62,000 nt of DNA from Acanthaster planci (Eukaryota; Echinodermata; Asteroidea; Valvatida; Acanthasteridae), in contig NW_019091507.1 in assembly GCF_001949145.1 (NCBI RefSeq), positions 42,396-104,395 of the forward strand, given 5' to 3'. Below the pieces are notes generated by a model, which was not told the DNA's origin, ran no database searches, and worked only from the letters and a program-made list of their open reading frames with translations. A program made the translations under genes and the position numbers. Below, piece after piece: positions 39,901 through 43,646 of the stretch (positions within the stretch are counted from its first letter, which is position 1; each line of letters begins with the position of its first letter).

Positions 39901-40627
39901 TAAAAACTTTGTGCTCAATCAAACGAGATTTTAATATTTTGATTTCATCAATAGTTTTTCACTCTGCACTGGCATTGCTTCTAAACAGCGCTGTTTCTGC
40001 CATATTTTCCAAATATATTATTCTTCATGAATAATATAAAATTCGTTGTAATTCTTTCTCTTAACATTCAAATTACAAGCTCCAGCTTATAGATCTATAT
40101 GTAGGAAATGTACAACACATTATCAGCGGGCCCACTTTACAGATGCCACTTTTCCTAGTTCTTTTTTTTTATTTGTATTATTTTTAACTGATATGCACTT
40201 AGAAGATTGGGCTGCAACTTTTTCTGGCCATAGTGTAAGCTCGATCACTTACGATTACATCTTGGGGAGTAGAAGCCTCGGTTGCAGTTACTACAGTAAT
40301 CCGGACTTGTACATGTCCCTCCATGGGGACAACTGGTACTGCTATAACAAATAGCTGTAGGTACGACAAAGAAACTGGTCTGAGCAGTCATGTAATGTCA
40401 AATTGTATGCGAGTTGCTTAGACCATTATCGTCACTCATTTGACTATTGGACCTTATGTCAAAGATTCTTCGGTGCAACTTTGCTTTCAGAGAAGGTTCC
40501 TCGAAATTAGAGGTGAACTTACGTGTTGGGCAATCATTTAAAGTACTTCCAGTCCATCCTGTGCAACACCTATAGCAAGTGTTAGCCCTGTTGAAAGAAC
40601 ACCACTTGGAGGTAACACTGCATGGAT
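9539..40627 (-). CDS. Giant multi-exon gene: EGF-like / fibronectin-III-like repeat protein (exons 2-55)
   Basis: This is the main gene of the window, read on the minus strand from about 40627 down to a stop at 9539. I placed 54 exons by GT-AG sites; summed they give about 10,755 coding bases, about 3,580 residues. Reading phase carries correctly across all junctions except 24/25, and many junctions complete a motif split by the intron. Order: EMI-end/EGF-like Cys modules (exons 2-5), a unique beta-rich block (6-8), then about 19 Fn3-like units. Each unit has a W-x-G-F-x-D-P-E-S-G-I-x-x-Y-x-W-A-[IV]-G core, a Y-x-V-T-V-x-A-x-N-x-A-G-L strand and an S-D-G-V-x-V-D-x-S-P-P linker. The units are broken by Cys-rich inserts (exons 13 and 41) and a galactose-binding-like module (48-49). 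Long proteins of similar build are known, as I recall, as uncharacterised predictions in several invertebrates. An extracellular adhesion or matrix role is inferred from the domains. The 5' end is not settled. Confidence 0.85.
10132..10333 (-). CDS. Large gene exon 54: Fn3-like second half
   Basis: Acceptor tctttgcccag, entry phase 0; donor G|GTAAGG, exit phase 1. It encodes C-Q-L-T-G-P-N-T-L-T-S-W-R and then L-S-V-R-A-V-N-H-A-G-L, the typical G-strand region, ending in V-E-S-S-E-P. Confidence 0.85.
10815..11146 (-). CDS. Large gene exon 53: Fn3-like
   Basis: Acceptor ccttctacag, entry phase 1; donor GAG|GTACGT, exit phase 0. It completes the A-V-G-G core started in exon 52 (next residues S-K-P-R-F-E-D-I-L), continues with L-Y-V-T-V-T-C-Y-N-H-A-D and S-D-G-V-T-I-V-T-V-P-P, and starts the next unit with V-S-W-N-G-F-S-D-P-F-G-I-Q-F-F-E. 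Confidence 0.88.
11405..11545 (-). CDS. Large gene exon 52: Fn3-like core
   Basis: Entry and exit phase 1 (acceptor tgttttcaag, donor G|GTAGGT). It carries the diagnostic core F-S-W-S-A-S-D-P-E-S-G-I-D-H-C-T-W-A-V-G. The first Asp codon is split across the intron and completed correctly by exon 51. Confidence 0.88.
11831..12052 (-). CDS. Large gene exon 51: Fn3-like second half and linker
   Basis: Acceptor tttcactcatcag; phases 1 to 1; donor G|GTATGC. It encodes V-Y-V-T-V-M-A-R-N-A-A-E-L, then D-L-T-P-P and V-I-D-G-A-G-T-Q. Confidence 0.87.
12222..12366 (-). CDS. Large gene exon 50: Fn3-like core
   Basis: Acceptor atatgccacag, entry phase 0; donor G|GTAGGC, exit phase 1. It follows the galactose-binding-like module directly and restores the Fn3 pattern: W-L-F-I-D-A-E-S-P-I-V-D-Y-S-W-A-I-G. 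Confidence 0.87.
12737..13335 (-). CDS. Large gene exon 49: galactose-binding/DUF642-like module
   Basis: At 599 bp this is the longest exon. Acceptor atttatcccctcag, entry phase 1; donor CAG|GTGAGC, exit phase 0. A Thr/Ser-rich stretch (about 45 residues) leads into V-P-W-D-I-G-S-D-S-Q-M-S, H-Y-Q-V-V-I-F-A-S-H-V, R-F-Y-F-T-A and a final L-L-D-N-I-Q. With N-L-I-Q-N-P-S-F-E at the end of exon 48, this has the start (NPSFE) and end (DNI) signatures of DUF642/carbohydrate-binding beta-sandwich modules. Assignment is by motif only. Confidence 0.8.
13540..13719 (-). CDS. Large gene exon 48: Fn3-like G strand, linker, start of galactose-binding-like module
   Basis: Phases 1 to 1; acceptor tctgttcctcag, donor G|GTAATT. 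It encodes Y-Y-S-K-I-S-V-F-D-A-A-G-L, S-D-G-F-V-V-D-T-T-P-P-V-P and then N-L-I-Q-N-P-S-F-E. Confidence 0.88.
14151..14354 (-). CDS. Large gene exon 47: Fn3-like core
   Basis: Phases 1 to 1; acceptor ccttttcttcag, donor G|GTAGAT. It encodes I-S-A-S-W-H-G-F-V-D-L-E-S-Y-I-D-H-Y-E-W and then C-V-G. Two Cys (in E-W-C-V-G and L-R-C-T-D) may pair. Confidence 0.88.
14725..14931 (-). CDS. Large gene exon 46: Fn3-like second half and linker
   Basis: Phases 1 to 1; acceptor tttttcctattcag, donor G|GTAGGC. It encodes E-D-I-L-R-F-A-D, then L-R-Y-Y-G-N-V-R-A-V-N-K-A-G-L and S-D-G-F-V-V-D-T-R-R-P. The usual P-P of the linker is replaced by R-R-P here. Confidence 0.88.
15426..15567 (-). CDS. Large gene exon 45: Fn3-like core
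   Basis: Entry phase 0, exit phase 1; acceptor catcaattcag, donor G|GTAAGT. It encodes V-F-I-S-W-E-G-V-F-L-D-E-A-M-S-H-Y-L-I and ends S-T-Y-P-G-G. Confidence 0.87.
16083..16222 (-). CDS. Large gene exon 44: Fn3-like second half and linker
   Basis: Entry phase 1, exit phase 0; acceptor tttatctattag, donor AAG|GTAATT. It encodes I-K-Y-H-V-F-V-R-A-W-Y-D-M, S-D-G-I-T-P-D-V-T-P-P and V-S-T-V-R-G-T-K. Confidence 0.83.
16789..16910 (-). CDS. Large gene exon 43: Fn3-like mid section
   Basis: Entry phase 2, exit phase 1; acceptor gaacacttccag, donor G|GTAATG. It encodes F-E-W-S-I-G-D-D-S-S-S-D-P and continues to F-T-I-I-T-L-D-D. The Trp codon before F-E-W-S is split and completed correctly by exon 42. 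Confidence 0.82.
17221..17371 (-). CDS. Large gene exon 42: Fn3-like start of unit
   Basis: Entry phase 1, exit phase 2; donor AATG|GTATGT is good, but the acceptor (gatgccgccag) has a weak pyrimidine tract. It encodes A-T-L-Y-M-A-A-A-V-W-R-A-T-Q-P-K-G-L-D-I, which fits the A-S-W-x-G-F-x-D-x-x-S-G-I position. Confidence 0.7.
17924..18107 (-). CDS. Large gene exon 41: Cys-rich insert
   Basis: Entry phase 0, exit phase 1; acceptor cgttttttcaacgaag, donor A|GTAAGA. After V-G-L-T-S-N-R-H-H-S-T-F it encodes a compact Cys cluster: R-R-C-S-P-A-T-C-E-G-H-C-A-C-A, then C-A-P and S-C-S-D. Six Cys in about 28 residues do not fit an Fn3 unit. The first residues complete the N-G-V-G-L strand of exon 40. 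A plus-strand frame over the same bases is a shadow. Confidence 0.77.
18925..19068 (-). CDS. Large gene exon 40: Fn3-like second half
   Basis: Phase 0 at both ends; acceptor tttgtctttcccag, donor GGG|GTAGGT. It encodes N-G-P-V-R-V-N-H, L-S-P-P-Y-I and Y-I-S-I-W-A-V-N-G. Confidence 0.83.
19394..19633 (-). CDS. Large gene exon 39: Fn3-like core
   Basis: Phase 0 at both ends; acceptor cactcctcattacag, donor CCA|GTATGT. It encodes L-A-L-A-W-L-G-F-S-D-V-H-S-G-I-S-H-Y-L-V and then S-V-G-R-T-H-G-G-S-E-L. Confidence 0.87.
20198..20335 (-). CDS. Large gene exon 38: linker
   Basis: Phase 0 at both ends; acceptor ctgttacag, donor GCC|GTATGT. It begins V-D-G-S-P-P-T-V-G, the linker of the unit whose end is in exon 37, and then encodes a polar Thr/Glu-rich spacer. 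Confidence 0.83.
20868..20996 (-). CDS. Large gene exon 37: Fn3-like second half
   Basis: Phase 0 at both ends; donor CTG|GTGAGT is good, acceptor ttatcatttgaag is moderate. It encodes L-Q-E-G-S-H-Y-I-I-T-V-V-A-C-N-F-A-G-L-C. Confidence 0.83.
21188..21307 (-). CDS. Large gene exon 36: Fn3-like core
   Basis: Phase 0 at both ends; acceptor atttttatttcag, donor AAA|GTATGT. It encodes I-H-I-S-W-K-F-S-D-P-E-S-G-I-K-D-Q-Y-I. Confidence 0.88.
21484..21811 (-). CDS. Large gene exon 35: complete Fn3-like unit
   Basis: Entry phase 2, exit phase 0; acceptor tcatctgtgtag, donor CAG|GTAAAA. A nearly whole unit sits in one exon: H-W-W-G-F-H-D-P-H-S-G-L-S-H-Y-E-W, R-A-G-T-T-P-G-A-A-D-I-L, I-Y-I-T-V-R-A-Y-N-R-L-G-M and V-D-S-S-R-P. 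It is a good reference unit for profile building. Confidence 0.9.
22239..22428 (-). CDS. Large gene exon 34: Fn3-like second half and linker
   Basis: Entry phase 1, exit phase 2; acceptor ttttacattcag, donor AAG|GTGAGG. It encodes L-T-Y-Y-V-T-A-T-A-C-N-A-A-D-L-C, S-D-G-V-I-V-D-D-S-P-P and V-A-G-Q-V-Y-D-G. Confidence 0.9.
22654..22930 (-). CDS. Large gene exon 33: linker and Fn3-like core
   Basis: Entry phase 0, exit phase 1; acceptor ccaatttcgtcag, donor G|GTAATG. It encodes A-I-N-T-V-S-L, V-D-A-S-P-P-L-A-G-H-V-Y-D-G, F-W-E-G-F-H-D-P-H-S-A-I-I-G-Y-S-W and R-A-G-I-C-P-V-C. Confidence 0.9.
23047..23227 (-). CDS. Large gene exon 32: Fn3-like core
   Basis: Entry phase 2, exit phase 0; acceptor ccctttcag, donor AAG|GTAAGC. 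It encodes V-F-S-D-K-E-S-G-I-A-Y-Y-E-W-A-I-G, then Y-A-D-I-M-P-F and Y-F-I-S-V-K. This is the consensus form of the repeat. Confidence 0.9.
23496..23634 (-). CDS. Large gene exon 31: linker
   Basis: Entry phase 1, exit phase 2; acceptor ttttacaaccag, donor AG|GTACTA. It encodes D-F-V-G-L-S-S-Q-A-T-S-D-S-V-T-I-D-T-S and then S-P-V. Confidence 0.85.
24003..24119 (-). CDS. Large gene exon 30: Fn3-like second half
   Basis: Phases 1 to 1; acceptor tctttactttag, donor G|GTAATT. It encodes S-T-R-G-G-S-D-V-K-E-F-V and G-H-T-Y-Y-A-T-V-R. Confidence 0.85.
24627..24732 (-). CDS. Large gene exon 29: Fn3-like core
   Basis: Entry phase 0, exit phase 1; acceptor attcgttctaacag, donor G|GTAGGG. It encodes L-V-L-H-W-E-S-F-T-D-I and, after a short His/Arg insert, H-S-G-I-K-Y-Y-E-Y-A-I-G. 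A longer open frame over this region in another phase is a shadow. Confidence 0.85.
25019..25230 (-). CDS. Large gene exon 28: Fn3-like second half and linker
   Basis: Entry phase 1, exit phase 0; acceptor ctgttcttgtag, donor CAA|GTAATT. It encodes R-Y-R-I-C-I-R-A-D-E-V, C-S-D-G-V-V-V-D-T-T-P-P and G-S-V-W-I-G-W. Confidence 0.88.
25717..25932 (-). CDS. Large gene exon 27: Fn3-like core (divergent)
   Basis: Phases 1 to 1; acceptor aactttacgacag, donor G|GTACGA. It encodes S-L-S-A-V-W-P-T-L-R-H-R-A-Y-T-W-A-A-I-E and then C-D-H-P, K-A-C-G-E-T. The D-P-E-S-G-I signature is lost in this copy. Confidence 0.82.
26157..26322 (-). CDS. Large gene exon 26: Fn3-like second half
   Basis: Entry phase 0, exit phase 1; acceptor cttgttcaaaag is moderate, donor C|GTAAGT is good. 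It encodes L-D-V-C-L-R-L-S-I-R-G-Y-N-K-A-G-L, then E-I-V-D-C-D-D and V-I-D-A-D. Confidence 0.83.
26544..26616 (-). CDS. Large gene exon 25: small exon, boundary uncertain
   Basis: Donor GAT|GTAGGT gives phase 0 into exon 26. The frame encodes N-L-G-Q-S-T-G-I-Q-V-C-S-G-I-P. Two acceptors are possible. The one ending at 26617 (gcatttag) is stronger but needs phase 2 entry. The one ending at 26610 (gattgaag) fits phase 0. This is the only internal junction of the gene that is not clean. Confidence 0.6.
26687..26974 (-). CDS. Large gene exon 24: Fn3-like unit
   Basis: Acceptor cttatcttacag, entry phase 0. It encodes V-C-F-Q-P-F-V-T-D-G-F-W-V-L-S-K-P-P-E-V and later L-M-D-F-Y-E-W-S-I-A-E-D-G. The 3' end is uncertain: the best in-phase site is AAT|GTGGTG, a weak donor, and GT|GTGTTT a few bases on is an alternative. 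Confidence 0.75.
27160..27278 (-). CDS. Large gene exon 23: Fn3-like mid section
   Basis: Entry phase 1, exit phase 0; acceptor cgtttcccacag, donor AAG|GTAGTA. It encodes N-T-S-R-K-W-I-T-L and L-H-V-G-A-R-Y-R-S-K, joining V-Q-F-C-H-V of exon 24. Confidence 0.8.
27572..27751 (-). CDS. Large gene exon 22: Fn3-like core (divergent)
   Basis: Phases 1 to 1; acceptor ttctctctcctacag, donor G|GTAAAC. It encodes S-E-I-S-A-H-W-T-L-P-E-M and V-V-W-A-V-E-Q-E-I, preceded by a His/Ala/Cys spacer. Confidence 0.82.
27967..28105 (-). CDS. Large gene exon 21: Fn3-like second half
   Basis: Entry phase 0, exit phase 1; acceptor tttgtctttcacag, donor A|GTAAGT. It encodes T-Y-Y-V-T-V-R-A-N-S-E-A-G-S, then A-S-D-G-V-K-I. 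Confidence 0.88.
28315..28515 (-). CDS. Large gene exon 20: Fn3-like core
   Basis: Phase 0 at both ends; acceptor atctcatactag, donor CTG|GTAACA. It encodes I-S-A-L-W-Y-G-F-E-H-P-H-L-D-I-S-Y-E-I and A-V-G-L-Q-N-G-S-S-D-V. Confidence 0.87.
28724..29058 (-). mobile_element. tRNA-like SINE within imperfect terminal inverted repeats, copy 1
   Basis: It lies in the intron between exons 19 and 20. On the minus strand it has an A box-like word (tagctcagctggc, complement of 28799-28811) and a B box-like word (ggctcaaatcc, complement of 28759-28769). A perfect 17-base inverted pair bounds it (28735-28751 and 29031-29047), extended imperfectly to about 30 bases. A third inverted word lies at 28842-28857. 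A related copy is at 34505-34735. Confidence 0.7.
29237..29520 (-). CDS. Large gene exon 19: Fn3-like second half and linker
   Basis: Entry phase 1, exit phase 0; acceptor tgcatcattgcag, donor GGG|GTAATT. It encodes N-S-P-G-G-T-E-T-L, E-Y-Y-V-S-V-R-A-Q-N-G-A-G-L and V-A-P-P-G-E-E-V-T-V-D-L-G. Two Cys (in G-P-C-A-S-Q-S-S-C-A) lie between the strands. Confidence 0.88.
29749..29899 (-). CDS. Large gene exon 18: linker and Fn3-like core
   Basis: Entry phase 0, exit phase 1; acceptor ccaaattgtag, donor G|GTGAGT. It encodes I-V-V-D-T-T-P-P-V-F-V-G, V-A-K-W-G-D-K-D-F and L-R-Y-Q-V-A-V-G. Confidence 0.87.
30058..30276 (-). CDS. Large gene exon 17: Fn3-like unit
   Basis: Phase 0 at both ends; acceptor gtcaattgcag. 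The donor AAG|GTCAGA is atypical but joins L-K-A-V-N-K-A-Q-L-S-T-S-K to V-I-G-P-I-V-V-D-T-T-P-P of exon 18, exactly the expected linker. It opens with V-K-I-S-W-T-G-E-D-A-E-S-S-I-F-D-Y. Confidence 0.83.
30881..31123 (-). CDS. Large gene exon 16: beta-rich segment
   Basis: Phase 0 at both ends; donor CAT|GTAAGT is good. The acceptor gcctgtttctaaag is chosen for phase; cctag 16 bases upstream is an alternative. It encodes L-I-V-V-E-Y-Y-P-A-L-C-N-W-T-T-K and then C-V-W-I-S-A-I-Q-Q. Confidence 0.75.
31512..31850 (-). CDS. Large gene exon 15: Fn3-like second half, linker, spacer
   Basis: Phase 0 at both ends; acceptor tatttatttcttcag, donor CAG|GTAAAA. It encodes Y-A-S-W-T-A-P-S-P-G-R-Y-F-V-T-V-I-A-Y-N, S-D-G-V-V-I-D-T-S-P-P and V-W-F-V-D-E-H-R-R. 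Confidence 0.88.
31959..32165 (-). CDS. Large gene exon 14: linker and Fn3-like core
   Basis: Phase 0 at both ends; acceptor gcacaaacgtatag, donor GCT|GTAAGT. It encodes V-S-V-D-T-S-A-P-Q-A-G-V-V-H-D-G and S-A-H-W-E-G-F-F-D-K-E-S-G-I-K-F-Y-Q-Y. Confidence 0.88.
32253..32423 (-). CDS. Large gene exon 13: Cys-rich block and Fn3-like strand
   Basis: Phase 0 at both ends; acceptor ctttgtctcctcag, donor AAG|GTACGT. It encodes E-V-C-D-P-V-S-C-L-C-V-P-I-G-D-C-Y, then F-D-Y-F-I-K-L-T-V-T-N-H-A-R-L and T-K-T-I-K. Four Cys sit within 14 residues, unlike other units. I recall a similar block in related predicted proteins of other invertebrates, so it may be an ancestral feature. Confidence 0.85.
32526..32640 (-). 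CDS. Large gene exon 12: Fn3-like core
   Basis: Entry phase 2, exit phase 0; acceptor gttgctttcag, donor ACG|GTAAGT. It encodes T-Y-D-I-H-S-G-I-K-T-I-E-W-R-L-F-D-N, the SGI core in a divergent form, then E-H-G-S-Q. Confidence 0.87.
33128..33470 (+). repeat. Dispersed repeat, family A, copy 2 (in intron)
   Basis: It lies in the 1.3-kb intron between exons 11 and 12. Words ggataacttgcccggcca, ggcgacaccaa, gaaatgttcatgat and cagcccatccccaccacaaaag match the order in the copy at 8660-9040. Confidence 0.5.
33954..34320 (-). CDS. Large gene exon 11: Fn3-like, first linker of the series
   Basis: Entry phase 1, exit phase 2; acceptor gtatttctcatatag, donor AG|GTAGGA. It encodes Y-D-Q-N-F-G-R-R-G-R, R-F-W-V-E-A-R-D-L-V-G-H and A-D-S-S-P-P, the earliest S-P-P linker. 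The last Arg codon is completed by exon 12. Confidence 0.87.
34505..34735 (-). mobile_element. tRNA-like SINE with terminal repeat, copy 2
   Basis: It lies in the intron between exons 10 and 11. It shares taaagatgaacaaagaaattgac at the start, a B box-like word (complement ggctcaaatcccgc) and the segment gctagccagaagcc to cctgaaacaccata with copy 1 at 28724-29058. The region after catatagcc differs from copy 1 and matches part of it in the opposite orientation. Confidence 0.65.
35233..35526 (-). CDS. Large gene exon 10: beta-rich unit
   Basis: Phases 1 to 1; acceptor acaattgtacag, donor G|GTGAGG. It encodes V-Y-S-F-I-L-S-A-I-D-N-A-G-N-V, a run of five acidic residues (D-D-D-L-D-D) and V-Q-L-A-W-T-G-H-F-T. 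Confidence 0.87.
35879..36059 (-). CDS. Large gene exon 9: first Fn3-like core
   Basis: Entry phase 0, exit phase 1; acceptor ttatttttctccgcag, donor G|GTAAGT. It encodes I-T-V-T-W-Q-G-W-A-D-S-L-A-G-I-K-G-Y-D-L, the first W-x-G-x-x-D-x-x-x-G-I-x-x-Y core of the protein. Confidence 0.87.
36573..36780 (-). CDS. Large gene exon 8: unique beta-rich block, part 3
   Basis: Entry phase 2, exit phase 0; acceptor tatagaaagag and donor GAG|GTTTGT are both less typical. It encodes Y-D-V-Y-S-T-S-G-G-Y-L-K-L-Y-D-R-D, then H-C-V-G-A-G-G-G-C-R. It does not match the Fn3-like repeat. Confidence 0.78.
37136..37292 (-). CDS. Large gene exon 7: unique beta-rich block, part 2
   Basis: Entry phase 1, exit phase 2; donor GT|GTAAGC; the acceptor gaatacaaaag is weak. 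It encodes V-Y-S-V-G-S-W-D-C-T-A-S and L-V-S-C-E-Y-T-F-T-L-N-Y, with two Cys that may pair. Confidence 0.78.
37680..37937 (-). CDS. Large gene exon 6: unique beta-rich block, part 1
   Basis: Phases 1 to 1; acceptor gattttaccaacag, donor C|GTAAGA. It encodes R-A-T-L-T-L-G-T-T-T-L-E-S and L-R-I-G-W-T-S-S-Y-R-P-N-G-L, then V-S-A-R-V-T-A-V-V-K. It is Ser/Thr/Gly-rich and probably a beta sandwich. No family recognised. Confidence 0.82.
38389..38493 (-). CDS. Large gene exon 5: EGF-like module
   Basis: Phases 1 to 1; acceptor ttttttcaccag, donor A|GTGAGA. It encodes C-Y-P-G-T-C-T-N-A-Q-C-T-C-N-S-G-F-T-G-T and then D-C, the C-x-C-x-x-G-[FY]-x-G-x-x-C end typical of EGF. Confidence 0.87.
39086..39223 (-). 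CDS. Large gene exon 4: Cys-rich module
   Basis: Phases 1 to 1; acceptor ttttttccactgtag, donor A|GTAAGT. It encodes C-T-A-I-P-N-C-L-E-V-F-C, then K-C-D-R-C-D-G-E-F-G. Six Cys; similar to an EGF/laminin-EGF-like half, not a standard EGF. Confidence 0.83.
40253..40354 (-). CDS. Large gene exon 3: EGF-like module
   Basis: Phases 1 to 1; acceptor cgtacctacag, donor C|GTAAGT. It encodes S-C-P-H-G-G-T-C and then C-N-R-G-F-Y-S-P-R-C-N, the hallmark of an EGF-like repeat. Confidence 0.87.
40523..40627 (-). CDS. Large gene exon 2: EMI-end-like Cys module
   Basis: Phases 1 to 1; the acceptor gttgctataag is moderate, donor C|GTAAGT is good. It encodes D-P-C-S-V-T-S-K-W-C-S-F-N and then T-C-Y-R-C-C-T-G-W-T-G. 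The C-x-x-C-C-x-G-[WF]-x-G form is characteristic of the end of EMI domains before EGF repeats. This is the most 5' exon that joins in phase with the rest. Confidence 0.78.
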
Positions 40628-42004
40628 CTTATAGCAACCGTTGTATGAGTTTAAGCGTCGGTAGAAATGCAATCACTCATTGGCAACAAGGTAACCAAAC
40701 TTACCCCAACCATGAAGCGAATATCTCTTTTAATTAAAAATTGACTCCCCCGCAACCAGGATTTTCACGTTTACATTCACACCAGGGAAGGCGTCGTTAT
40801 CTACCACGAATTACAATTTTTCCCAAAACCAATTAAATAAATCTTTTATCATTACCTTTCATTTTGGGATGGGACTTTTATTTCTGTATTTTCACCTGTT
40901 TTAAATGAAATGCGAATATAATTCTACGGTTGGTTACTGCGTGACCAATTACCATGCTGGAATAGCATTGTCCGTTACATGAAGCCCCAAATACCGCAAA
41001 ACTTTCAGTTTGAAATGAGACCTCAAGCCTGGTTGATTAAGTAACCATAGGAGCCAGGGTACAGAAGATACCTAGAATTTCATAGAAATATCTCTGATCT
41101 CATATCTCTTTGAATTTGTGTATGGTAATTGTTCCTTTTTTATCTTGCAGTGTATGACGACAGAGGAAGATGTGTTCTTTCCTCCATTATATGATGTATG
41201 CGGAAACTGGCTACTGTGTTACTTTGCTCGGGGCCCTTTCATCGGGGAAGTTCAGAGTTTTGAATCTGTTCGTTGAAGAACAATTTTCCTACGGACACTC
41301 TTAATTCTGAATCCTGAGTGAGTCTTCTTCCGTTTTCACTGTGTACATGGTCTGTAATTATGCTTCCCAGATACGGAAGGAGCAGGATTTGGTTATTGGG
41401 TCTGCTCAATAGTCCAGGGTTCAAATACTTGTAAAGCTTGATAGACTATTCTGAACACACACGTTTTCTATAGCAGGGGTTGTCAGTCCGAAAGGGAAAG
41501 GGTCCTTTATCTAGCCAATGATTGTGTAAAATAAGATGGAGATTCATTTGTCCAAACGATAATTAGTCAGAATTTAGAATAAGTTTAGTAAATCCAAGAG
41601 TTAAATCCGAGATGGGCTCAGAGCTCATTAGTCCCAACATTTCCCATAGTTACTTAGATGCTATAGACGATTTGGACTTTCATTTTTCTGTGGCTATACT
41701 CCCCAGAAGACATATGAAATAAGGGTATTGAGATACCATGTCGCAATGCAAAGATTTGAGATACAATCCGTGTGAATTGAATATGCTGAGATCAGGGAAA
41801 TGTTATCTTTGCTAAGAAGAGGGATGGGAATACGAAACAAAATGTTTACATTCGGGGAGAATTCGCTGGAGATAAGCCAACACTAATGAAACGGTACTAG
41901 ACTTACTGCAAGCGGTTTATACACAAACGAATAAATTGAACGCCATGAAACATTTTGTGGCGAGTAAAATACTGTCACAGGATAATTCCTTTATCAAATC
42001 ATCA
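40628..42004. other. Presumed intron of the large gene
   Basis: No coding exon was identified. A 61-codon minus-strand frame at 41239-41424 lacks domain signal and splice support. Confidence 0.4.
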
Positions 42005-42240
42005 GTTATTATTATTATTTCTTTCTGGTAATGACACCAAGGATTCCTTAAAAGTACCCTAGGAACTGTAGCTCGGAAGCCTTAAGAAACTTGTAGAGAG
42101 GAGACAATGAGAAGCAGTTACAGTTTTAGAGGTGGGAGGAAAACCCAAGAGGAATGTTCCGGGTAAAACCCACGGAGTCAGGTACGGACTGAAAACCCAA
42201 TCCACATGTAGACTGAGCCAGGATTCGAACCAGATGCAGT
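42005..42240 (-). mobile_element. tRNA-derived SINE (family C), minus-strand copy
   Basis: Reading on the minus strand: B box-like ggttcgaatcc (complement of about 42220-42231), a conserved body (ggttttcagtcc, cttctcattgtctcctctct, aaggaatccttggtgtcattaccag) and a 3' tail of taa/att repeats (42005-42020). The A-box end is missing or diverged. It pairs in inverted orientation with the copy at 43374-43646. Confidence 0.75.
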
Positions 42241-43373
42241 GTATTTCAGATCGCGAAAAACTATTTTTGTGAGTGTTAAATTTTAGACGATTTTGTCTAA
42301 AAAAAAAGTGGCTAACTTAGCCTTTGAAAATAATTGGGTGGCTACTTCGCCTTAGGAAAAAATTAAAAAGTCTCTTTTTTGTGTGTGTTTTCTTCCCTTC
42401 CAAAATAAAGTAAACGAGTTTTTATATCAAAAGGGAAATAAATCGACCACCTTGGTACAAATGAAATGAAACGCCGTCGTTGTAGCTCACCAGAATATAT
42501 TAGCTGTGTACTACTGCCAAACAACCCGGTTCACCACAACGACGTACACGAAGAAAAGGATGAAAATTAACAACTGGAATCACCCAGAACGAAGCACAGG
42601 AACTCGGAGGAGTGAAGTGACCACTGCAACCAGGAAAGAAGAAGGGACGGACGCGTGGCAGTAGGGGCTATTTAAAAGGAAATTGGTGACACGCTTCACC
42701 GCTCATGTTACGTAATGAACGAAAAGGCAATGAAAGAAATTCGACTCGGGGCTACTACAAATTAAATATTCAAACAATCTAACGTATCCAAAAAGACCAA
42801 AATATGCCTACTAACAATTAATGGAGCGACCTTATTGGCTGAATCCTTGCTACATCAGATTTTTTTCCAGTCAGATTTTATGAAAGTAACAGAGGGGATC
42901 TGTTGGGTAAAATGTTGAGGGAGACCGGCAAAGAATTCGAATTTCTTCAATTGTGTTTTCTACCAATTGAAACGTCATGGGGCCTTCGCATATTATAAAT
43001 ACGGACTATAAAGGCAACAAAAATATAGACTGCATTACGGCTAATTGTCCAAATTGTGAAATAGTGAAGTTATGTTAAAACCACTGATGCTGTTTTGACA
43101 TGCCAACAGACGCTATCTAGCTCCTTTTCCAAGTTGAATTCGCTGCTCTTATCACTGTCTGACATTTTCTTCGATAAAGGGTTTGTCTTCCGAACGATAA
43201 GGTAAACAAAATGAGAAGTGATAGGCCATTGAAACCGTCGCAGTTGACGGATTGTAAAGTAAGATGATCAAGAATGATTGCAAATATAAACTACTCTATG
43301 ATGCAAAAGAGAGCAAGATTTTATAAAGGGGTAAAAAGATAAGTGATGTAGATGACCCCATTCTGAAAGAACT
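42241..43373. other. Segment between the two inverted SINE copies
   Basis: No supported coding frame was seen. It is not an obvious repeat by eye. Confidence 0.4.
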
Positions 43374-43646
43374 GGGGAGTCAGGTTGGCGTAGTTGTTCT
43401 TTCCTCGCCTTCCACCTCTGCGGTCCGGGTTCGATTCCTGGCTCAGTCCACGTGTGAACTGAGTTTTCAGTCCCTACCTGAATTCGCGGGTTTTATTCTG
43501 GACGTTCTGTAACTGTGACTGCTTCTCATTGTCTCCTCTCTGCAGGTTTATACAGACTTGCGAGCTTACAGTGCCTAGGGTGCTTTAAGGAATCCTTGGT
43601 GTCATTACCAGAAATCAATAAGTTGTAATAATAATAAAAAAAATAG
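43374..43646 (+). mobile_element. tRNA-derived SINE (family C), plus-strand copy
   Basis: A complete-looking copy: tRNA-like head with a plausible A-box region (ttggcgtagttgttc, about 43385-43399), B box ggttcgattcc (43428-43438), body matching the copy at 42005-42240, and a taataataataaa tail. The taa-type tail points to mobilisation by a LINE partner. Confidence 0.8.

Noticed and set aside
41239-41424. 61-codon minus-strand frame as an extra 5' exon of the large gene
   Set aside because: No Cys pattern, no good splice sites, no matching phase.
43374-43450. Possible tRNA gene on the plus strand
   Set aside because: B box present, but the sequence continues into a SINE body with a taa tail and has a second copy.
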